Origin: an uncultured Campylobacterales bacterium
GTDB taxonomy: Bacteria > Campylobacterota > Campylobacteria > Campylobacterales > Arcobacteraceae
Reading direction: 5' to 3'
DNA: 64,000 nt
Assembly (NCBI GenBank): GCA_947503785.1
Contig: CANNFB010000005.1
Span: forward strand, 91,590 to 155,589
The stretch's first letter is position 1; each line of letters opens with the position of its first letter. Below, one piece after another: positions 35,207 to 46,210 of this stretch. The notes under the pieces were generated by a model, which had not been told where the DNA came from, ran no database searches, and was given only the letters and a program-made list of their open reading frames with translations. The position numbers and the translations under genes are program-made.

Positions 35207-36052
35207 ATGGAACAAGCAAAAACTGTATTTTTATTAACATCACTAACTGTATTATTTGTTTTTGTTGGTTTCTCATTTGGAGGAACTACTGGTATGCTTA
35301 TAGCATTTTTATTAGCAGGTGGAATGAATTTCTATGCATATTACTATTCAGATACACAAGTTCTAAAACATTATAATGCAACACCACTTGAAGATAAAAG
35401 ACACCCTGTTTATCAAATCACTCAAAAACTAGTTAAAAAAGCAGGACTTCCAATGCCTAAAGTTTATTTAATTCCAGACCACACTCCAAATGCTTTTGCA
35501 ACTGGACGAAATCATGAAAATGCTGCGCTTGCTGTTACTATGGGTTTATACGAAATGTTAAATGAAAAAGAACTAGAAGGTGTTATTGCTCATGAACTAT
35601 CGCATGTTAAGCATTATGATATTTTAGTTGGAACAATTGCAGCAGTGTTTGCAGGAGCTATTGCCATGATTGCAAATATGATGCAGTTTGGTGCAATGTT
35701 TGGAAACAGCAGACAAAATTCAAATCCTATTATGATGATTCTAATGGCAATACTTTTACCACTTGCTGCTTCAATTATACAAATGACAGTAAGTCGTAGT
35801 CGAGAATACATGGCTGATGAAGGAGCTGCTAGAATGACCGGCGATGCAAGCGGGTTACAAAGTGCATTATCAAAATTAGAAAATTATGCAAGAAGTGGTC
35901 ATGAAATACATAATGCAACAGAACAAACAGCACATATGTTTATCATTAACCCTTTTTCAGGTCTTAAATCTACTTTTGGTGGATTGTTTAGAACACATCC
36001 TACAACGGAAGATAGAATTGCAAGATTAGAAGAGTTAAAAGGAGAGCTTTAA
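35207..36052 (+). CDS. htpX: Membrane zinc protease HtpX
   Basis: 281 aa. Two N-terminal helices (about 8-24 and 28-46), the zinc site HELSH near residue 129 with downstream [11 protein letters not shown] (third ligand Glu), and two more helices (about 140-160 and 175-198). Degrades damaged inner-membrane proteins, overlapping with FtsH in other bacteria. Ribosome site AAGAAGGA is ahead of the ATG. Its stop codon lies inside a terminator hairpin. Confidence 0.95.
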   Translation: MEQAKTVFLLTSLTVLFVFVGFSFGGTTGMLIAFLLAGGMNFYAYYYSDTQVLKHYNATPLEDKRHPVYQITQKLVKKAGLPMPKVYLIPDHTPNAFATGRNHENAALAVTMGLYEMLNEKELEGVIAHELSHVKHYDILVGTIAAVFAGAIAMIANMMQFGAMFGNSRQNSNPIMMILMAILLPLAASIIQMTVSRSREYMADEGAARMTGDASGLQSALSKLENYARSGHEIHNATEQTAHMFIINPFSGLKSTFGGLFRTHPTTEDRIARLEELKGEL

Positions 36053-36066
36053 AAAAGCTCTCTTTT
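36042..36066 (+). terminator. Terminator overlapping the htpX stop
   Basis: GAGAGCTTT and AAAGCTCTC (9 bp) around an AAA loop, followed by TTTT. The htpX TAA is in the loop side of the stem. Lies between convergent htpX and aroC. Confidence 0.8.
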
Positions 36067-36083
36067 GAAGTTTAAACTAATAT

Positions 36084-37160
36084 CTATTTAGAATAAACTT
36101 TTTTTACATTCTCAATTTTTGATGACATATTTAAAAGTGCCATATCAGCTAATACTAAAGCCATCATAGATTCTGCAACAACAGAGCCACGAACAGCTAC
36201 ACAAGGATCATGTCTACCTTTTAATTCACAATCTACTTCATTATTATTAATATCAACTGTTTCTTGTTTTATAAAAATAGAAGGAGTTGATTTAAAATAT
36301 ACTTTTATATTAATATCATCACCATTTGAAATTCCACCTAGAATTCCACCACTATGATTTGTTTTAAAGCCGTCTTTTCTTATTTGGTCATTATTATCAT
36401 AACCTCTTACTTTTGAGGATAGTGTTCCGTCTCCAATTTCAACAGCTTTAACAGCATTTATACTCATCATTGCATTTGCTATTTGTGAATCAAGTTTAAA
36501 ATAAAGTGGTTCACCTAAACCAATAGGTGCATTTTTAACATTTATTAAAGCAACTCCACCAACACTATTATGTGAATTCTTTGCATTTAAAATTGCATCT
36601 TTTTGAGCTTGTTCTACATTTAAATCTAAAGAAAATATTTCTGATTCACTTACTTTTGAAAAATCATAATCAATAGCTTCAATACCATCAATCTCACAAA
36701 TTCCACTTTGAACTTGAATATCAAGTTCTTTAAGCATTAATTTTGCAATTGCACCAGCAGCAACTCTACATGCTGTTTCTCGTGCGCTTGATCTTCCCCC
36801 ACCTCTGTAATCTCTCGTTCCATATTTATTAAAGTATGTAAAGTCAGCATGACCTGGCCTAAATAAATCTTTTACATTTGTATAATCTTTACTTTTTTGG
36901 TTTTCATTAAAAATTATCATAGAAATAGAAGTACCTGTAGTAATTCCTTCAAATACACCTGAAAGAATTTCTACTTTATCACCTTCTTTTCTAGAAGTTG
37001 CATACTTGTTTTTACCTGGTTTTCTTCTATCCATTTCACTTTGAATAAACTCTTCATCAATTTTTATACCTGCAGGTACTCCATCAACTACACAACCAAG
37101 TGCTTTACCATGACTTTCTCCAAAAGTAGTAAATCTAAATCTATGTCCAAATGTATTCAT
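36084..37160 (-). CDS. aroC: Chorismate synthase
   Basis: 358 aa. Last step of the shikimate pathway: EPSP to chorismate, needing reduced FMN. The signatures [18 protein letters not shown] at the start, [28 protein letters not shown] in the middle (two blocks) and [15 protein letters not shown] near the end are present. Starts directly at the end of rnc (1-nt overlap), so the two are co-translated in the order rnc-aroC. Confidence 0.98.
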   Translation of the reverse strand: MNTFGHRFRFTTFGESHGKALGCVVDGVPAGIKIDEEFIQSEMDRRKPGKNKYATSRKEGDKVEILSGVFEGITTGTSISMIIFNENQKSKDYTNVKDLFRPGHADFTYFNKYGTRDYRGGGRSSARETACRVAAGAIAKLMLKELDIQVQSGICEIDGIEAIDYDFSKVSESEIFSLDLNVEQAQKDAILNAKNSHNSVGGVALINVKNAPIGLGEPLYFKLDSQIANAMMSINAVKAVEIGDGTLSSKVRGYDNNDQIRKDGFKTNHSGGILGGISNGDDINIKVYFKSTPSIFIKQETVDINNNEVDCELKGRHDPCVAVRGSVVAESMMALVLADMALLNMSSKIENVKKVYSK

Positions 37161-37837
37161 TATTCACTACCTTTTAAAATATCAATAGCAATTTTTGCAA
37201 CCGCTTGTTGTGCAAGTTTTTTACTTTTTCCTTTTGCTGTTCCATAAGTTTCATCATCAATCCAAATAGATACTTCAAACTCTTTTTTATGATCAGGACC
37301 AAAAGAAGCTTCGATTTTATATTCAGGAATTGAACCAAATCTAGCTTGCGTTATTTCTTGTAAAGCTGTTTTGTAATCTGAGAATAAAACATCTAGATTA
37401 ATTTTGTCATAAGACTCATCTAATAATTTTAATATTATGGGTTTTAAAGCATCTAATCCAGATTCTAAATAAATTGCACCCATAATTGCTTCGAAAGCAT
37501 CAGAAAGAATAGAGGCTTTTGTTCTACCTTTATTTCTCTCTTCAGCACTTGATATAAAAATATATTCACCTAATTTAATATCATTTGCTAATCTTGTAAA
37601 ACCAGTTTCATTTACTAATGAGGCTCTTATTTTTGATAACTCACCTTCATTTGATTTTGGGAATTTTAAAAATAAAAACTCTCCAACAATTAAGTTTAAA
37701 ACAGCATCTCCTAAAAATTCTAATCTTTCATTATTATATGGTTTTTTAAAACTTTTGTGTGTAAGTGCTTCGATTATCAGGTTTTTATCGTTAAACTGAT
37801 AATCCAAACACTTTTCTAACTTTGAATAATCGCTCAT
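37160..37837 (-). CDS. rnc: Ribonuclease III
   Basis: 225 aa. Cuts double-stranded RNA, including rRNA precursors. Catalytic motif [13 protein letters not shown] near residue 38, further acidic site [13 protein letters not shown], and a C-terminal double-stranded RNA-binding domain (about 150-222) ending [12 protein letters not shown]. Normal length. The order rnc-aroC is frequent in Campylobacterota. Confidence 0.98.
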   Translation of the reverse strand: MSDYSKLEKCLDYQFNDKNLIIEALTHKSFKKPYNNERLEFLGDAVLNLIVGEFLFLKFPKSNEGELSKIRASLVNETGFTRLANDIKLGEYIFISSAEERNKGRTKASILSDAFEAIMGAIYLESGLDALKPIILKLLDESYDKINLDVLFSDYKTALQEITQARFGSIPEYKIEASFGPDHKKEFEVSIWIDDETYGTAKGKSKKLAQQAVAKIAIDILKGSE

Positions 37838-37915
37838 TGTCCTACATTCCTTAAAATTTTCATTATTTTATTTATTAATAAAGTCAAGATTATATCACAT
37901 CTTTCTTTTATTTTA

Positions 37916-38965
37916 TTATTGTAGTGATTGTGTCGCTTGGTCTAAAGATTTGCTTAATGTATGATTTACATTAAATGTTAAAATATTATGGCAATGAGGG
38001 CATCTATTATCATAAATAGGATGAGTATGTTTGCATGAAGTACAAATAAACTCAAAATCTAAAGTTGCAGTTACATCTTTTGAATATTTATGAAGTAATA
38101 TTAAAATATTAAAGATAAAATCTTTACTATGTTCTAGATTGTCTAAGTAGCCTTTTGCATTGTATAATTCAACTAAAAACTCATTATTTGAAACTTTTTG
38201 GAAATCTATATCATCGTAGTTTATATACCACATTAAATCTATAAAAGATTTTGCATCAAACTGTTCAACATGATTCCAAAAATATTCTTTATTAAATTGT
38301 AATAAAAACTGTACAAATATTCTTTGAATATTTTTATCTTTTTTATATATGTTATGTAAAAGTTCAGTTCTTTTTTCATATGAAAATAAAGGATCATTTA
38401 ATATTATAAGTGCATCTAAATATGTTTGATCTTTTGTTACATTTTTATTAAGTTCTTCTAAGCAAGTAGTTATTTCTTTTGCTTTTTTATAATCTTTTAG
38501 TTTTTCATGAGTTAATAGAAGGTATGTTAATGTTTCTTTATTTCTTGGGGAAAATTTCAGTATTCGTAAGAAGACATCTTTTGATCTTTGCAAAAAACCA
38601 CCTTTAAAGTAGGTAGTTCCTAGTAGTTGTAGAAGTTCTTCTTTTTTTACTCTATCATTTACATGTTCTAGTAATGTTAGATATACATTTATAGCTTTAT
38701 TATAATCACCTTTATGTAAAAATGAAGAGGCTAATAATAGTATGGAATCAAAGGGTAAATTATATGTTTTATATAAGTGAACATAGTCATCTTCTTTAAG
38801 TTTTCCTAACTCAAATCTACGAGATAGTTTTCTATAATCTTTTCTTGCAACTCTTTCTCTATAAATTCCATAAGAGTATGCTAAAAATGAAATTATAAAT
38901 ACCAATGCAACTAGTATTATTACACCAAACAATGGGTCTCTATACTCTAAAACTATATTATCCAT
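37916..38965 (-). CDS. LapB-like membrane TPR protein
   Basis: 349 aa. One N-terminal membrane helix (about 13-34), then TPR-type helical repeats (about 45-290) such as GDYNKAINVYLTLLEHV, then a small zinc ribbon with CTSC and CPHC near the C-terminus. This plan equals LapB/YciM of enterobacteria, where a cytoplasmic TPR array and rubredoxin-like end control LpxC turnover and LPS assembly. Sequence identity looks low, so the same function is inferred, not shown. Encoded divergently from dnaG. Confidence 0.75.
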   Translation of the reverse strand: MDNIVLEYRDPLFGVIILVALVFIISFLAYSYGIYRERVARKDYRKLSRRFELGKLKEDDYVHLYKTYNLPFDSILLLASSFLHKGDYNKAINVYLTLLEHVNDRVKKEELLQLLGTTYFKGGFLQRSKDVFLRILKFSPRNKETLTYLLLTHEKLKDYKKAKEITTCLEELNKNVTKDQTYLDALIILNDPLFSYEKRTELLHNIYKKDKNIQRIFVQFLLQFNKEYFWNHVEQFDAKSFIDLMWYINYDDIDFQKVSNNEFLVELYNAKGYLDNLEHSKDFIFNILILLHKYSKDVTATLDFEFICTSCKHTHPIYDNRCPHCHNILTFNVNHTLSKSLDQATQSLQ

Positions 38966-39046
38966 TTAAGGCCTTATTTATATCTTTAATAGCTAAATAT
39001 TTTAGCATAAAAGTACATATAAAAAAATAAAGTGCTATAATCGCAA

Positions 39047-40684
39047 ATGATAAAAAAAGAGTCAATAGAAAATTTAAAAAACAATCTTGATATTGTTGAT
39101 ATAATCTCGCAATTTCTAGAAGTGAAAAAATCAGGTGCAAACTTTAAAGCCTGTTGTCCTTTTCATGGAGAATCAACACCTTCTTTTGTTGTAAGTCCTG
39201 CTAAACAAATCTATCATTGTTTTGGATGTGGTGCTGGTGGTGATGCTATTAAATTTATAATGGAGTATGAAAAACTTTCATATCCAGAAGCTATTGAAAA
39301 ATTAGCTGCTATGAATAATGTAAATTTAGAATATGACAATGTAAATACAAAAAAACAAGATATAAGAATATTAGAAGATATAAATAAGTTTTATCAAAAA
39401 CTATTTGTAAATAATAATACTGCAAAAGAATATATAAATTCAAGAGCTATTTCTGAATTTTCAATTGAAAAATTTGAAATAGGATATGCCCCCGTATCAG
39501 GCGATACTATTAATTATTTAAAATCTAATCATTATAATTTAACAGATGCAATTGATTTAGGTGTAATTGACACGGGAACAAATGGTTTATATTCAAGGTT
39601 TATTGAAAGAATCACTTTCCCCATTTATGGAATAAATGGAAAAATGGTTGGTTTTGGTGGACGAACAATTACAGGACATAATGCAAAGTATGTAAACTCC
39701 CCGCAAACTAAAGTTTTTAATAAATCAAAATTACTTTATGGATATCACTTAGCTAAAGAGCATATTTATAAAAAGAATCAATTAATAGTTTGTGAAGGCT
39801 ACTTAGATGTAATTATGCTTCATCAAGCAGGTTTTAATACCGCAGTAGCAACACTTGGAACTGCACTTACAAAAGATCATTTACCACTAATAAGAAGAGG
39901 TGAACCTAAAATAATCTTAGCATATGATGGAGATAAAGCAGGACTTGCGGCTGCTTTTAAAGCTTCTGTTATGTTAAGTCAAGGTGAGTTTGAAGGTGGG
40001 GTAGTGATTTTTGGTGAAGGAATAGATCCCGCTGATATGGTTAAAGAGGGTAGAGTAGAAGAGTTAAATAAAATATTTTCTATACCACAAGCATTTATAC
40101 CATATGCAATTGATTATATAATTGATAAGTATGAAATCAATAATCCTGCACAAAAACAAAAAGCGTTATTAGAAGCAAATGATTATTTGAAATCTTTAGG
40201 AGTTATTTATCAAGATGAATATAAAAGATATATTGCTCAAAAGTTAAATATTAGAGAAAATCTTGTAAAAGTTAGTGCTGATGTAAATCAAAGACCTATT
40301 GATTCCAACTTAACAAAAATAGATATTGCAGAGTTATGTATAATAAAGTCGATTTTAGAAAAACCTTCAAGATTAGATTCTGTTTTAGATATTGTTGATG
40401 CCTCAATGTTTGAAGCTCATAAATATGAGTTTGAATTGCTATTGAGTGATATTACAAACACTTCATTAAATTCAATTGCATTAAATGAAAAGTTAGAAAA
40501 TTATGATGATGAAAGATTAAATCAAGAATTACTTACTTTACTATATAAATTTTATACAAATAAATTAACCTCAACAAAATTTGATGAGAAACTTTCTTTA
40601 AAAGAAAAAAGTATAAATCTTAGAAGAATACAAGATTCTTTAAGACAATTGAAAAGTGGTAAATTAGTTAGTTATAATTTATAA
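39047..40684 (+). CDS. dnaG: DNA primase
   Basis: 545 aa. Makes RNA primers at the replication fork. N-terminal CHC2 zinc finger with C37, H40, C58 and C61; the central core with FAIGYAP-like FEIGYAPVSG and MVGFGGRTI; TOPRIM with VCEGYLDVIMLHQAG and LAYDGDKAG. The C-terminal helicase-binding part is short and divergent, as in other Campylobacterota. Start ATG at 39047 has only weak ribosome-site match (no clear AGG), the -10-like GCTATAATC lying about 10 nt upstream, so the leader may be very short. Confidence 0.97.
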   Translation: MIKKESIENLKNNLDIVDIISQFLEVKKSGANFKACCPFHGESTPSFVVSPAKQIYHCFGCGAGGDAIKFIMEYEKLSYPEAIEKLAAMNNVNLEYDNVNTKKQDIRILEDINKFYQKLFVNNNTAKEYINSRAISEFSIEKFEIGYAPVSGDTINYLKSNHYNLTDAIDLGVIDTGTNGLYSRFIERITFPIYGINGKMVGFGGRTITGHNAKYVNSPQTKVFNKSKLLYGYHLAKEHIYKKNQLIVCEGYLDVIMLHQAGFNTAVATLGTALTKDHLPLIRRGEPKIILAYDGDKAGLAAAFKASVMLSQGEFEGGVVIFGEGIDPADMVKEGRVEELNKIFSIPQAFIPYAIDYIIDKYEINNPAQKQKALLEANDYLKSLGVIYQDEYKRYIAQKLNIRENLVKVSADVNQRPIDSNLTKIDIAELCIIKSILEKPSRLDSVLDIVDASMFEAHKYEFELLLSDITNTSLNSIALNEKLENYDDERLNQELLTLLYKFYTNKLTSTKFDEKLSLKEKSINLRRIQDSLRQLKSGKLVSYNL

Positions 40685-40773
40685 TTTATAATTAATTTGT
40701 AGGTTTAATTTTTATTCTAGATTCTTTTTTGTAGAATAATAAAAAAATTATATAAAATATAAGAGGAAAAAAT

Positions 40774-41157
40774 ATGAAATTAGTACAAAGTGATAATTTA
40801 CCAGCAGCAATAGGTCCATATTCTCCTGCAGTTAAAGTTAATGGTTTAGTATATACATCAGCGCAAGTTCCGATAACTCTTGATGGTACAATGGTTGAAA
40901 GAGACATTAAAGTTCAAACAAGACAAGTATTATCAAATTTAAGAACTTTATTAGAAGATTCAGATAGTGGTATGGATCAAGTTATTAAAGTATCAGTATA
41001 TTTAGAAAATATTGATGATTTTGGTATTGTAAATGTATTGTTTGCTGAAGCTTTTGGGGAACATAAACCTGCAAGAAGTACTATTTCAACAAATGGATTA
41101 CCTCAAAAATCGCTAATAATGGTTGACTGTATTGCACTTGCTGCTGAATATAGATAA
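40774..41157 (+). CDS. ridA: RidA family deaminase
   Basis: 127 aa trimer-forming protein that hydrolyses reactive enamine/imine products of PLP enzymes. IGPYSPAVKVNGLVYTSAQVP at the start, the active-site arginine in HKPARSTIS, and the closing VDCIAL are typical; the usual family ending IEI/VEC-A-A is kept. Single-gene unit with AGAGGA before the ATG. Confidence 0.93.
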   Translation: MKLVQSDNLPAAIGPYSPAVKVNGLVYTSAQVPITLDGTMVERDIKVQTRQVLSNLRTLLEDSDSGMDQVIKVSVYLENIDDFGIVNVLFAEAFGEHKPARSTISTNGLPQKSLIMVDCIALAAEYR

Positions 41158-41273
41158 AAAACAATTGTCTTAAAGAAAGTTTAAACTAACTTTGGGTAAT
41201 ATTCCCGTTCAAAATAAAGTTAGCATTAATAAAATGAAGTTAACACAAGAGAAGTTAATTTAGAGGATTAAAA
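41158..41273 (+). promoter_or_regulatory. rplU leader region
   Basis: 116 bp before rplU. It contains AAAGTT-N6-AACTTT (about 41177-41194), then GGG-N7-CCC around TAATAT, a possible -10. L21 genes of some bacteria have autoregulatory leaders; I cannot assign this one to a known leader class. Confidence 0.3.
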
Positions 41274-41591
41274 ATGTACGCAATTATCAAATGTGGTGGA
41301 AAACAGTATAAAGTTTCTGAAGGTGATATCATTGACATTGATTATACTGGAAAAGCTGCAAAAGAAGCATTAGAAATTACTGATGTATTAGCTGTAAACA
41401 ACGGTGAATTAGTTACAGGTGATGCTGTATCAAATGCAACAGTTCAAGCAGAAGTAGTATTAGATGGTACAGGTGTAAATAGAGATAAAAAAGTTATCAT
41501 TTACAAAAAAAGAAGAAGAAAAGATTCTAAGTTAAAAAGAGGTTTTAGAAAAAGCTTCACTAAAATTAGAATTACTAAAATCGCTGCGTAA
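41274..41591 (+). CDS. rplU: Ribosomal protein L21
   Basis: 105 aa protein of the 50S subunit. Begins MYAIIKCGGKQYKVSEGD and ends in KLKRGFRKSFTKIRITKI, preceded by KKRRRKDSK, matching the L21 signature. First gene of the pair with rpmA, 26 nt apart, and further linked to obgE as in most bacteria. GAGGA lies before the ATG. Confidence 0.98.
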   Translation: MYAIIKCGGKQYKVSEGDIIDIDYTGKAAKEALEITDVLAVNNGELVTGDAVSNATVQAEVVLDGTGVNRDKKVIIYKKRRRKDSKLKRGFRKSFTKIRITKIAA

Positions 41592-41617
41592 GCACAATCA
41601 AGTTAAGGAGATAAACT

Positions 41618-41872
41618 ATGGCACATAAGAAAGGTCAAGGAAGTACACAGAATAATAGAGATTCAGCTGGAAAAAGACTTGGTGTGAAAAAATATGGTGG
41701 TGAAGTTGTAAGATCTGGTAATATTATTATTAGACAAAGAGGTACTAAAGTTCATGTTGGACAAAATGTTGGTATCGGTAAAGATCATACAATCTATGCT
41801 TTAATTGACGGTGTTGTTAAATTCGAAGTTAAAGATAAAAAAAGAAAGAAAGTTTCAGTTTACGCTTCGTAA
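41618..41872 (+). CDS. rpmA: Ribosomal protein L27
   Basis: 84 aa. Begins [20 protein letters not shown] and continues with LGVKKYGGE; the N-terminal tail of L27 reaches the peptidyl transferase centre. No cleavable N-terminal extension of the Firmicute type. Followed by a clear terminator, so obgE is at least partly separate. Confidence 0.98.
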   Translation: MAHKKGQGSTQNNRDSAGKRLGVKKYGGEVVRSGNIIIRQRGTKVHVGQNVGIGKDHTIYALIDGVVKFEVKDKKRKKVSVYAS

Positions 41873-41897
41873 TTCTGAATTTTTTTGAGTTTTTAAG

Positions 41898-41930
41898 AAG
41901 GGTGTTAGCATATGCTGGCACCCTTTTTTT
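41898..41930 (+). terminator. Terminator after rpmA
   Basis: AAGGGTG and CACCCTT arms with an inner AGC/GCT pairing, followed by a run of seven T, 26 nt after the rpmA stop. Confidence 0.85.
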
Positions 41931-42000
41931 ATTTATATAAATGGAAAATAAAAAGTTAATATAGCGTTGATTTTTTATTTTTCACAAAAGTGAGGTTAAA

Positions 42001-43092
42001 ATGTTTATAGATAATGCTAGATTCGTAGTTAATTCTGGAAAAGGTGGACAAGGTTGTGCATCTTTTAGAAGAGAGAAGTTTGTTACTAAAGGTGGTCCTG
42101 ATGGTGGAGATGGTGGAAAAGGTGGAGATGTTTACTTTGTTGTAGATTCTAATACTGATACATTATCAAACTATAAAGGGCGAAAATTATTTAAAGCTGA
42201 AAATGGTAAAGCAGGTATGGGATCTAGAATGACTGGAAAATCTGCTGATCATTTAGTTTTAATTGTTCCTCCAGGAACTCAAGTTATTGATGATGATACA
42301 GGTGATATATTATTTGACTTAGTAACTGAAGGTGAAAAGGTAAAGATTTTAGAAGGTGGAAAAGGTGGACTAGGAAATGTACACTTTAAAAACTCTAGAA
42401 ATCAAAGACCTACTTATTTTCAACCAGGACTTCCAGGTCTTAGTAAAAATATTAGATTAGAACTTAAACTTATTGCAGATGTAGGATTAGTTGGATATCC
42501 AAATGTTGGTAAATCAACACTTATTTCAACTACATCAAATGCAAACCCAGAGATTGCAAATTACGAATTTACAACATTAACACCTAAATTAGGTGTTGTT
42601 GAAGTTGGGGATTATAATTCATTTGTAATGGCAGATATTCCAGGAATTATTGATGGAGCTGCTGATGGTAGAGGTTTAGGATTAGAGTTCTTAAAACATA
42701 TTGAAAGAACAAAAACTTTATTATTTATGGTTGATGTTGCAAATTACAGAACAATGATTGACCAATATAATGTTTTAAAAGAAGAAGTTGCAAAATTTTC
42801 AACAGAATTATCTGGAAGAAATTATGCAATTGCATTAAGTAAAATTGATGGTTATTATGGTGAAGATTTAGAAGCTGATATTAAACAATTTATTTCAGAT
42901 ATTGGCTTAGAATGCTCAACTTCAAATGAGTTTGGTTTTGATAAAGAATATCCATATTATGTTCAAGATTTAACTTATTCAAGATTTGATAATAGTAAAC
43001 CATTTTTTGTATTACCAATTTCATCAGTTACAAGAAAAAATACAAAATCGATTACTTTTGCACTTTATAATTTATTAGATCAAAACAAATGA
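42001..43092 (+). CDS. obgE: GTPase ObgE/CgtA
   Basis: 363 aa. Ribosome-associated GTPase needed for 50S assembly and stress response. Glycine-rich Obg fold (1-158: [25 protein letters not shown] in two blocks), G domain with [10 protein letters not shown], a DIPGIIDGA switch and LSKIDG. The C-terminal extension is short. Its TGA overlaps the proB start (ATGA). It has its own leader after the rpmA terminator with GTGAGGTT as ribosome site. Confidence 0.97.
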   Translation: MFIDNARFVVNSGKGGQGCASFRREKFVTKGGPDGGDGGKGGDVYFVVDSNTDTLSNYKGRKLFKAENGKAGMGSRMTGKSADHLVLIVPPGTQVIDDDTGDILFDLVTEGEKVKILEGGKGGLGNVHFKNSRNQRPTYFQPGLPGLSKNIRLELKLIADVGLVGYPNVGKSTLISTTSNANPEIANYEFTTLTPKLGVVEVGDYNSFVMADIPGIIDGAADGRGLGLEFLKHIERTKTLLFMVDVANYRTMIDQYNVLKEEVAKFSTELSGRNYAIALSKIDGYYGEDLEADIKQFISDIGLECSTSNEFGFDKEYPYYVQDLTYSRFDNSKPFFVLPISSVTRKNTKSITFALYNLLDQNK

Positions 43093-43859
43093 AACGTTTA
43101 GTTATAAAAGTTGGTAGCGCTGTATTAAGAGAAGATACAACTTTAGCTATTAATAGATTAAATAATTTAGTCGATTTTATAGCTAAGTTGAAAGAAGAAA
43201 AAAATCTTCAAGTAATTTTAGTATCTTCAGGTGCAGTTGCAGCTGGAAATACAAAATTAAATTTAGATAGAAAAGAGATCTTAAATAGACAAGCACTTGC
43301 TGCAATTGGCCAACCTTTACTTATGAAATATTATAAAAAAAGATTTGCTCAGCATGATATTAAATGTGCACAAATGCTTTTAGTCGCTGAAGATTTTGAC
43401 TCAAGAAAAAGATCTGAAAATGCACGCGCTGTAATGGAGATATTATTAGAAAATGATATCGTACCTATTATAAATGAGAATGATGTTATTGCAAATGAAG
43501 AACTTTTATTTGGTGATAATGATCAATTAGGTGCTCATGCAGCTTACTTTTTTGATGCAGATATGTTAGCTATATTAAGTGATATTGATGGATTTTATGA
43601 TTCCAACCCTCATGAAAACCCTGATGCAAAAATTTTAAAAATTGTTAACTCTATTGATGAAGAAGAGCTTCAAATGAAACACACTCCAAACTCTGAGTTC
43701 GCAACTGGTGGAATTGTTACAAAATTAAAAGCTGCAAATTTTTTAATGCAAAGAAATAAGAAAATGTATTTAACATCAGGATTTGATTTAAAAAATGCAT
43801 ATGATTATTTACTTTATGATAATCATAATAGTGGAACAATTTTTCAAAAAGAAAAATAA
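43089..43859 (+). CDS. proB: Glutamate 5-kinase, without PUA domain
   Basis: 256 aa. First step of proline synthesis: glutamate to glutamyl-5-phosphate. Amino-acid kinase fold with [34 protein letters not shown] and the late GTGG-like [14 protein letters not shown]. It stops after the kinase domain, about 110 residues shorter than the E. coli form, as the C-terminal PUA domain is absent; short ProB forms are normal in this group. Coupled to obgE by ATGA and followed 13 nt later by fmt. No proA nearby. Confidence 0.95.
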   Translation: MKRLVIKVGSAVLREDTTLAINRLNNLVDFIAKLKEEKNLQVILVSSGAVAAGNTKLNLDRKEILNRQALAAIGQPLLMKYYKKRFAQHDIKCAQMLLVAEDFDSRKRSENARAVMEILLENDIVPIINENDVIANEELLFGDNDQLGAHAAYFFDADMLAILSDIDGFYDSNPHENPDAKILKIVNSIDEEELQMKHTPNSEFATGGIVTKLKAANFLMQRNKKMYLTSGFDLKNAYDYLLYDNHNSGTIFQKEK

Positions 43860-43872
43860 ATTAAGGATAAAA

Positions 43873-44793
43873 ATGAGTAAAAAAATACTTTTCATGGGAA
43901 CACCAGATTATGCAACTAGGATATTTAAAGAGTTAAATAAAAGTTCTTATGATGTAATTGGTCTTTTTACTCAACCTGACAAACCTGTTGGAAGAAAACA
44001 AATTTTAACAGCTCCTCATATTAAACAATTTTGTATTGATGAAAACATAGATATTCCTATTTTTCAACCTGTAAAACTAAGAGGAAATGAACAAGCTGTT
44101 AAAGAAATAAAAAACTTAAATCCAGATTTTATAATAGTTGCTGCGTATGGGCAAATATTACCAAAAGAAATTTTAGATATTGCTCCTTGTATTAATCTTC
44201 ACGCTTCTTTGTTACCTAAGTATAGAGGTGCTAGTCCTATTCAAGAATCTCTTTTAAATGATGATTATTTTACAGGTGTTACTTCTATGTTTATGGAAGA
44301 AGGATTGGATTCAGGAGATATTCTTGGTTTACAATATTTAAAAATAACACCTGAGATGGAAGTTGATGTAGCTTTTGATAAACTATCCGATATTGCTGCA
44401 CTTTTAACTATTACAACATTAGATAATTTTGATAATATTAAACCTTTAAAACAAAATGAAGCTGAAGTGAGTTTTTGTAAAAAGATTAAAAAAGATGATG
44501 GTTTAGTTGATTTTTCATCAGCTAAAAAGCTTTTTTTGAAATATAAAGCATATTCTTATTGGCCAGGAGTTTTTTTAGCTACAGGTTTAAAACTAAAAGA
44601 TATAGAGTTTATTGAAAATGAATCTTCTAATATTGAAGGTACTATCTTAAGCATTGAAAAAGATTGTATTTTAATTGGATGTAAAAAAGGTAGTTTGAAA
44701 ATAAAAACTATTCAAGCTCCATCCAAAAAAGCTTTAAACTCTATTGATTATATTAGAGGACAAAGATTAGAAAAAGATGATACTTTAAAATAA
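43873..44793 (+). CDS. fmt: Methionyl-tRNA formyltransferase
   Basis: 306 aa. Adds formyl to initiator Met-tRNA. N-terminal domain with ILFMGTPDYATRIFKEL, FTQPDKPVGRKQ, the catalytic INLHASLLPKYRGASPIQ and EGLDSGDIL. C-terminal OB-like domain is present but short. The frame is open further upstream to 43795, inside proB; I choose the ATG at 43873 because AAGGA lies 7 nt before it and the family begins here. Confidence 0.97.
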   Translation: MSKKILFMGTPDYATRIFKELNKSSYDVIGLFTQPDKPVGRKQILTAPHIKQFCIDENIDIPIFQPVKLRGNEQAVKEIKNLNPDFIIVAAYGQILPKEILDIAPCINLHASLLPKYRGASPIQESLLNDDYFTGVTSMFMEEGLDSGDILGLQYLKITPEMEVDVAFDKLSDIAALLTITTLDNFDNIKPLKQNEAEVSFCKKIKKDDGLVDFSSAKKLFLKYKAYSYWPGVFLATGLKLKDIEFIENESSNIEGTILSIEKDCILIGCKKGSLKIKTIQAPSKKALNSIDYIRGQRLEKDDTLK

Positions 44794-44835
44794 TTTCTGC
44801 TAATATTATTAAAATTATTAATTAAGTAGAGGATT

Positions 44836-46209
44836 ATGGTTAAAGATGATTTGAAACATATTTATGATGTTAGTTTATTTAATATAAGTGATTTAGATGT
44901 TTTACTACACGAAATATTGAAGTATACTCGAGAATTATTAAAAGCTGAAGCTGGAACTATATATATAAAACAAAAAAATTTTTTGAAGTTTCATGTTTTC
45001 CAAAATGATGCACTATCTTATGAAAATATTTACAAATTCTATCATTCTTCTCAAGAATACAAATTGTCACTTGCTTCAAAAGAGAAGTATTTAGCTGTTG
45101 ACTCTTTTCTTACAAAAAAAATTATAATTATTGATGATATATATGCTGCAGGAGAGTACGAATTTCTAGGGGCAAAAGAATTTGATAAGAAGTTTAATTA
45201 TAAAACTCACTCAACAATCTCAGTACCCTTAATTCATCCAATTGAGAAGAATGTATTAGGTGTTGTTCAGTTATTAAATAAAAAAGAAAATGATGAATAT
45301 AAAGTTTTTACAAAAGAAGATAAAAATGTAATTTCAATGATAAGTTCTTTTATTTCTTTATCTATTTCAAAAGCGCAAGATGATGTTGTGAAATTAAAAG
45401 AATTAAATGATCAACTTATAAAATCAAATGAAGATTTGGAAAAAAAGATTAAAGAAAAAGTTAAAGAAGATCAAATTAAATCTGCTATTATTTTTCATCA
45501 ATCAAAAATGGCTTCTATGGGTGAAATGATTGGTAATATTGCACATCAGTGGAGACAACCTTTAAGTACTATATCTACACTTGCAAGTGGTGTTAGCATT
45601 AACTTAGAAATGGGTACTGATAATAAAGAAAATAATGTATTACAATTACGACAAATTGTTGATACTACGCAAATATTATCTAAAACAATTGATGACTTTA
45701 GAGATTTCTATAATGTTAATGTAATGGATGAAAACTTTAATATTGCAGCAGCTATAAAGAAAAGTTTAGAAATTGCAGAAACAGAGCTAAGTACTAATGA
45801 TATTAAGATTGTATTGAATCTAAATAGCAGTTTGTATGCCTATGGTCTTAAAAGTGAATTTACACAATGTCTTTTAAACTTACTAACTAATGCAAAAGAT
45901 GCCTTAGTAATAAATATTCCAATTAGTGAACCTAGATATATATTTATAGATTTACAAGAAGAGCAAATGGAAATATCTTTAAGCATCAAAGATAATGCAA
46001 AAGGTTTAGATGCATCTTTAAAAGAAAATATTTTTGAGCAAAGATATATAAATAAAGAAAATAAAGAAGACTCTGGGGTTGGATTGTTTTTAACCAAACT
46101 TATTATAGAAAAACATATGAAAGGCACTATTAGTGTTGAAAATACTGACTATTCATATGAAGGGAAAAATTATACTGGAGCAATTTTCACAATTAACTTA
46201 GAAGGATAA
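44836..46209 (+). CDS. GAF-domain sensor histidine kinase
   Basis: 457 aa, no membrane helix, so cytosolic. GAF domain (about 15-175, AEAGTIYIK at the start and STISVPLIHPIEKNVLGVVQLLNK in the middle), coiled coil (about 185-215), HisKA with phosphoacceptor in NIAHQWRQPLSTIS, ATPase domain with N box LTNAKDAL, DNAKG and GVGLFLTK. The H-box region closely matches that of the kinase at 15315-17915. No response regulator lies beside it; the orphan regulator at 62277 is one possible partner. Ends 1 nt before the convergent AEC gene. Confidence 0.88.
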   Translation: MVKDDLKHIYDVSLFNISDLDVLLHEILKYTRELLKAEAGTIYIKQKNFLKFHVFQNDALSYENIYKFYHSSQEYKLSLASKEKYLAVDSFLTKKIIIIDDIYAAGEYEFLGAKEFDKKFNYKTHSTISVPLIHPIEKNVLGVVQLLNKKENDEYKVFTKEDKNVISMISSFISLSISKAQDDVVKLKELNDQLIKSNEDLEKKIKEKVKEDQIKSAIIFHQSKMASMGEMIGNIAHQWRQPLSTISTLASGVSINLEMGTDNKENNVLQLRQIVDTTQILSKTIDDFRDFYNVNVMDENFNIAAAIKKSLEIAETELSTNDIKIVLNLNSSLYAYGLKSEFTQCLLNLLTNAKDALVINIPISEPRYIFIDLQEEQMEISLSIKDNAKGLDASLKENIFEQRYINKENKEDSGVGLFLTKLIIEKHMKGTISVENTDYSYEGKNYTGAIFTINLEG

Positions 46210-46210
46210 A

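Noticed and set aside
41158..41273. Known-type L21 leader or riboswitch
   Set aside because: Short repeats are present but do not match a leader class that I can name; kept only as a low-confidence region.
43795..43872. Upstream extension of fmt
   Set aside because: The added residues read an AT-rich proB end out of frame; the ATG at 43873 has a good ribosome site and matches the family start.
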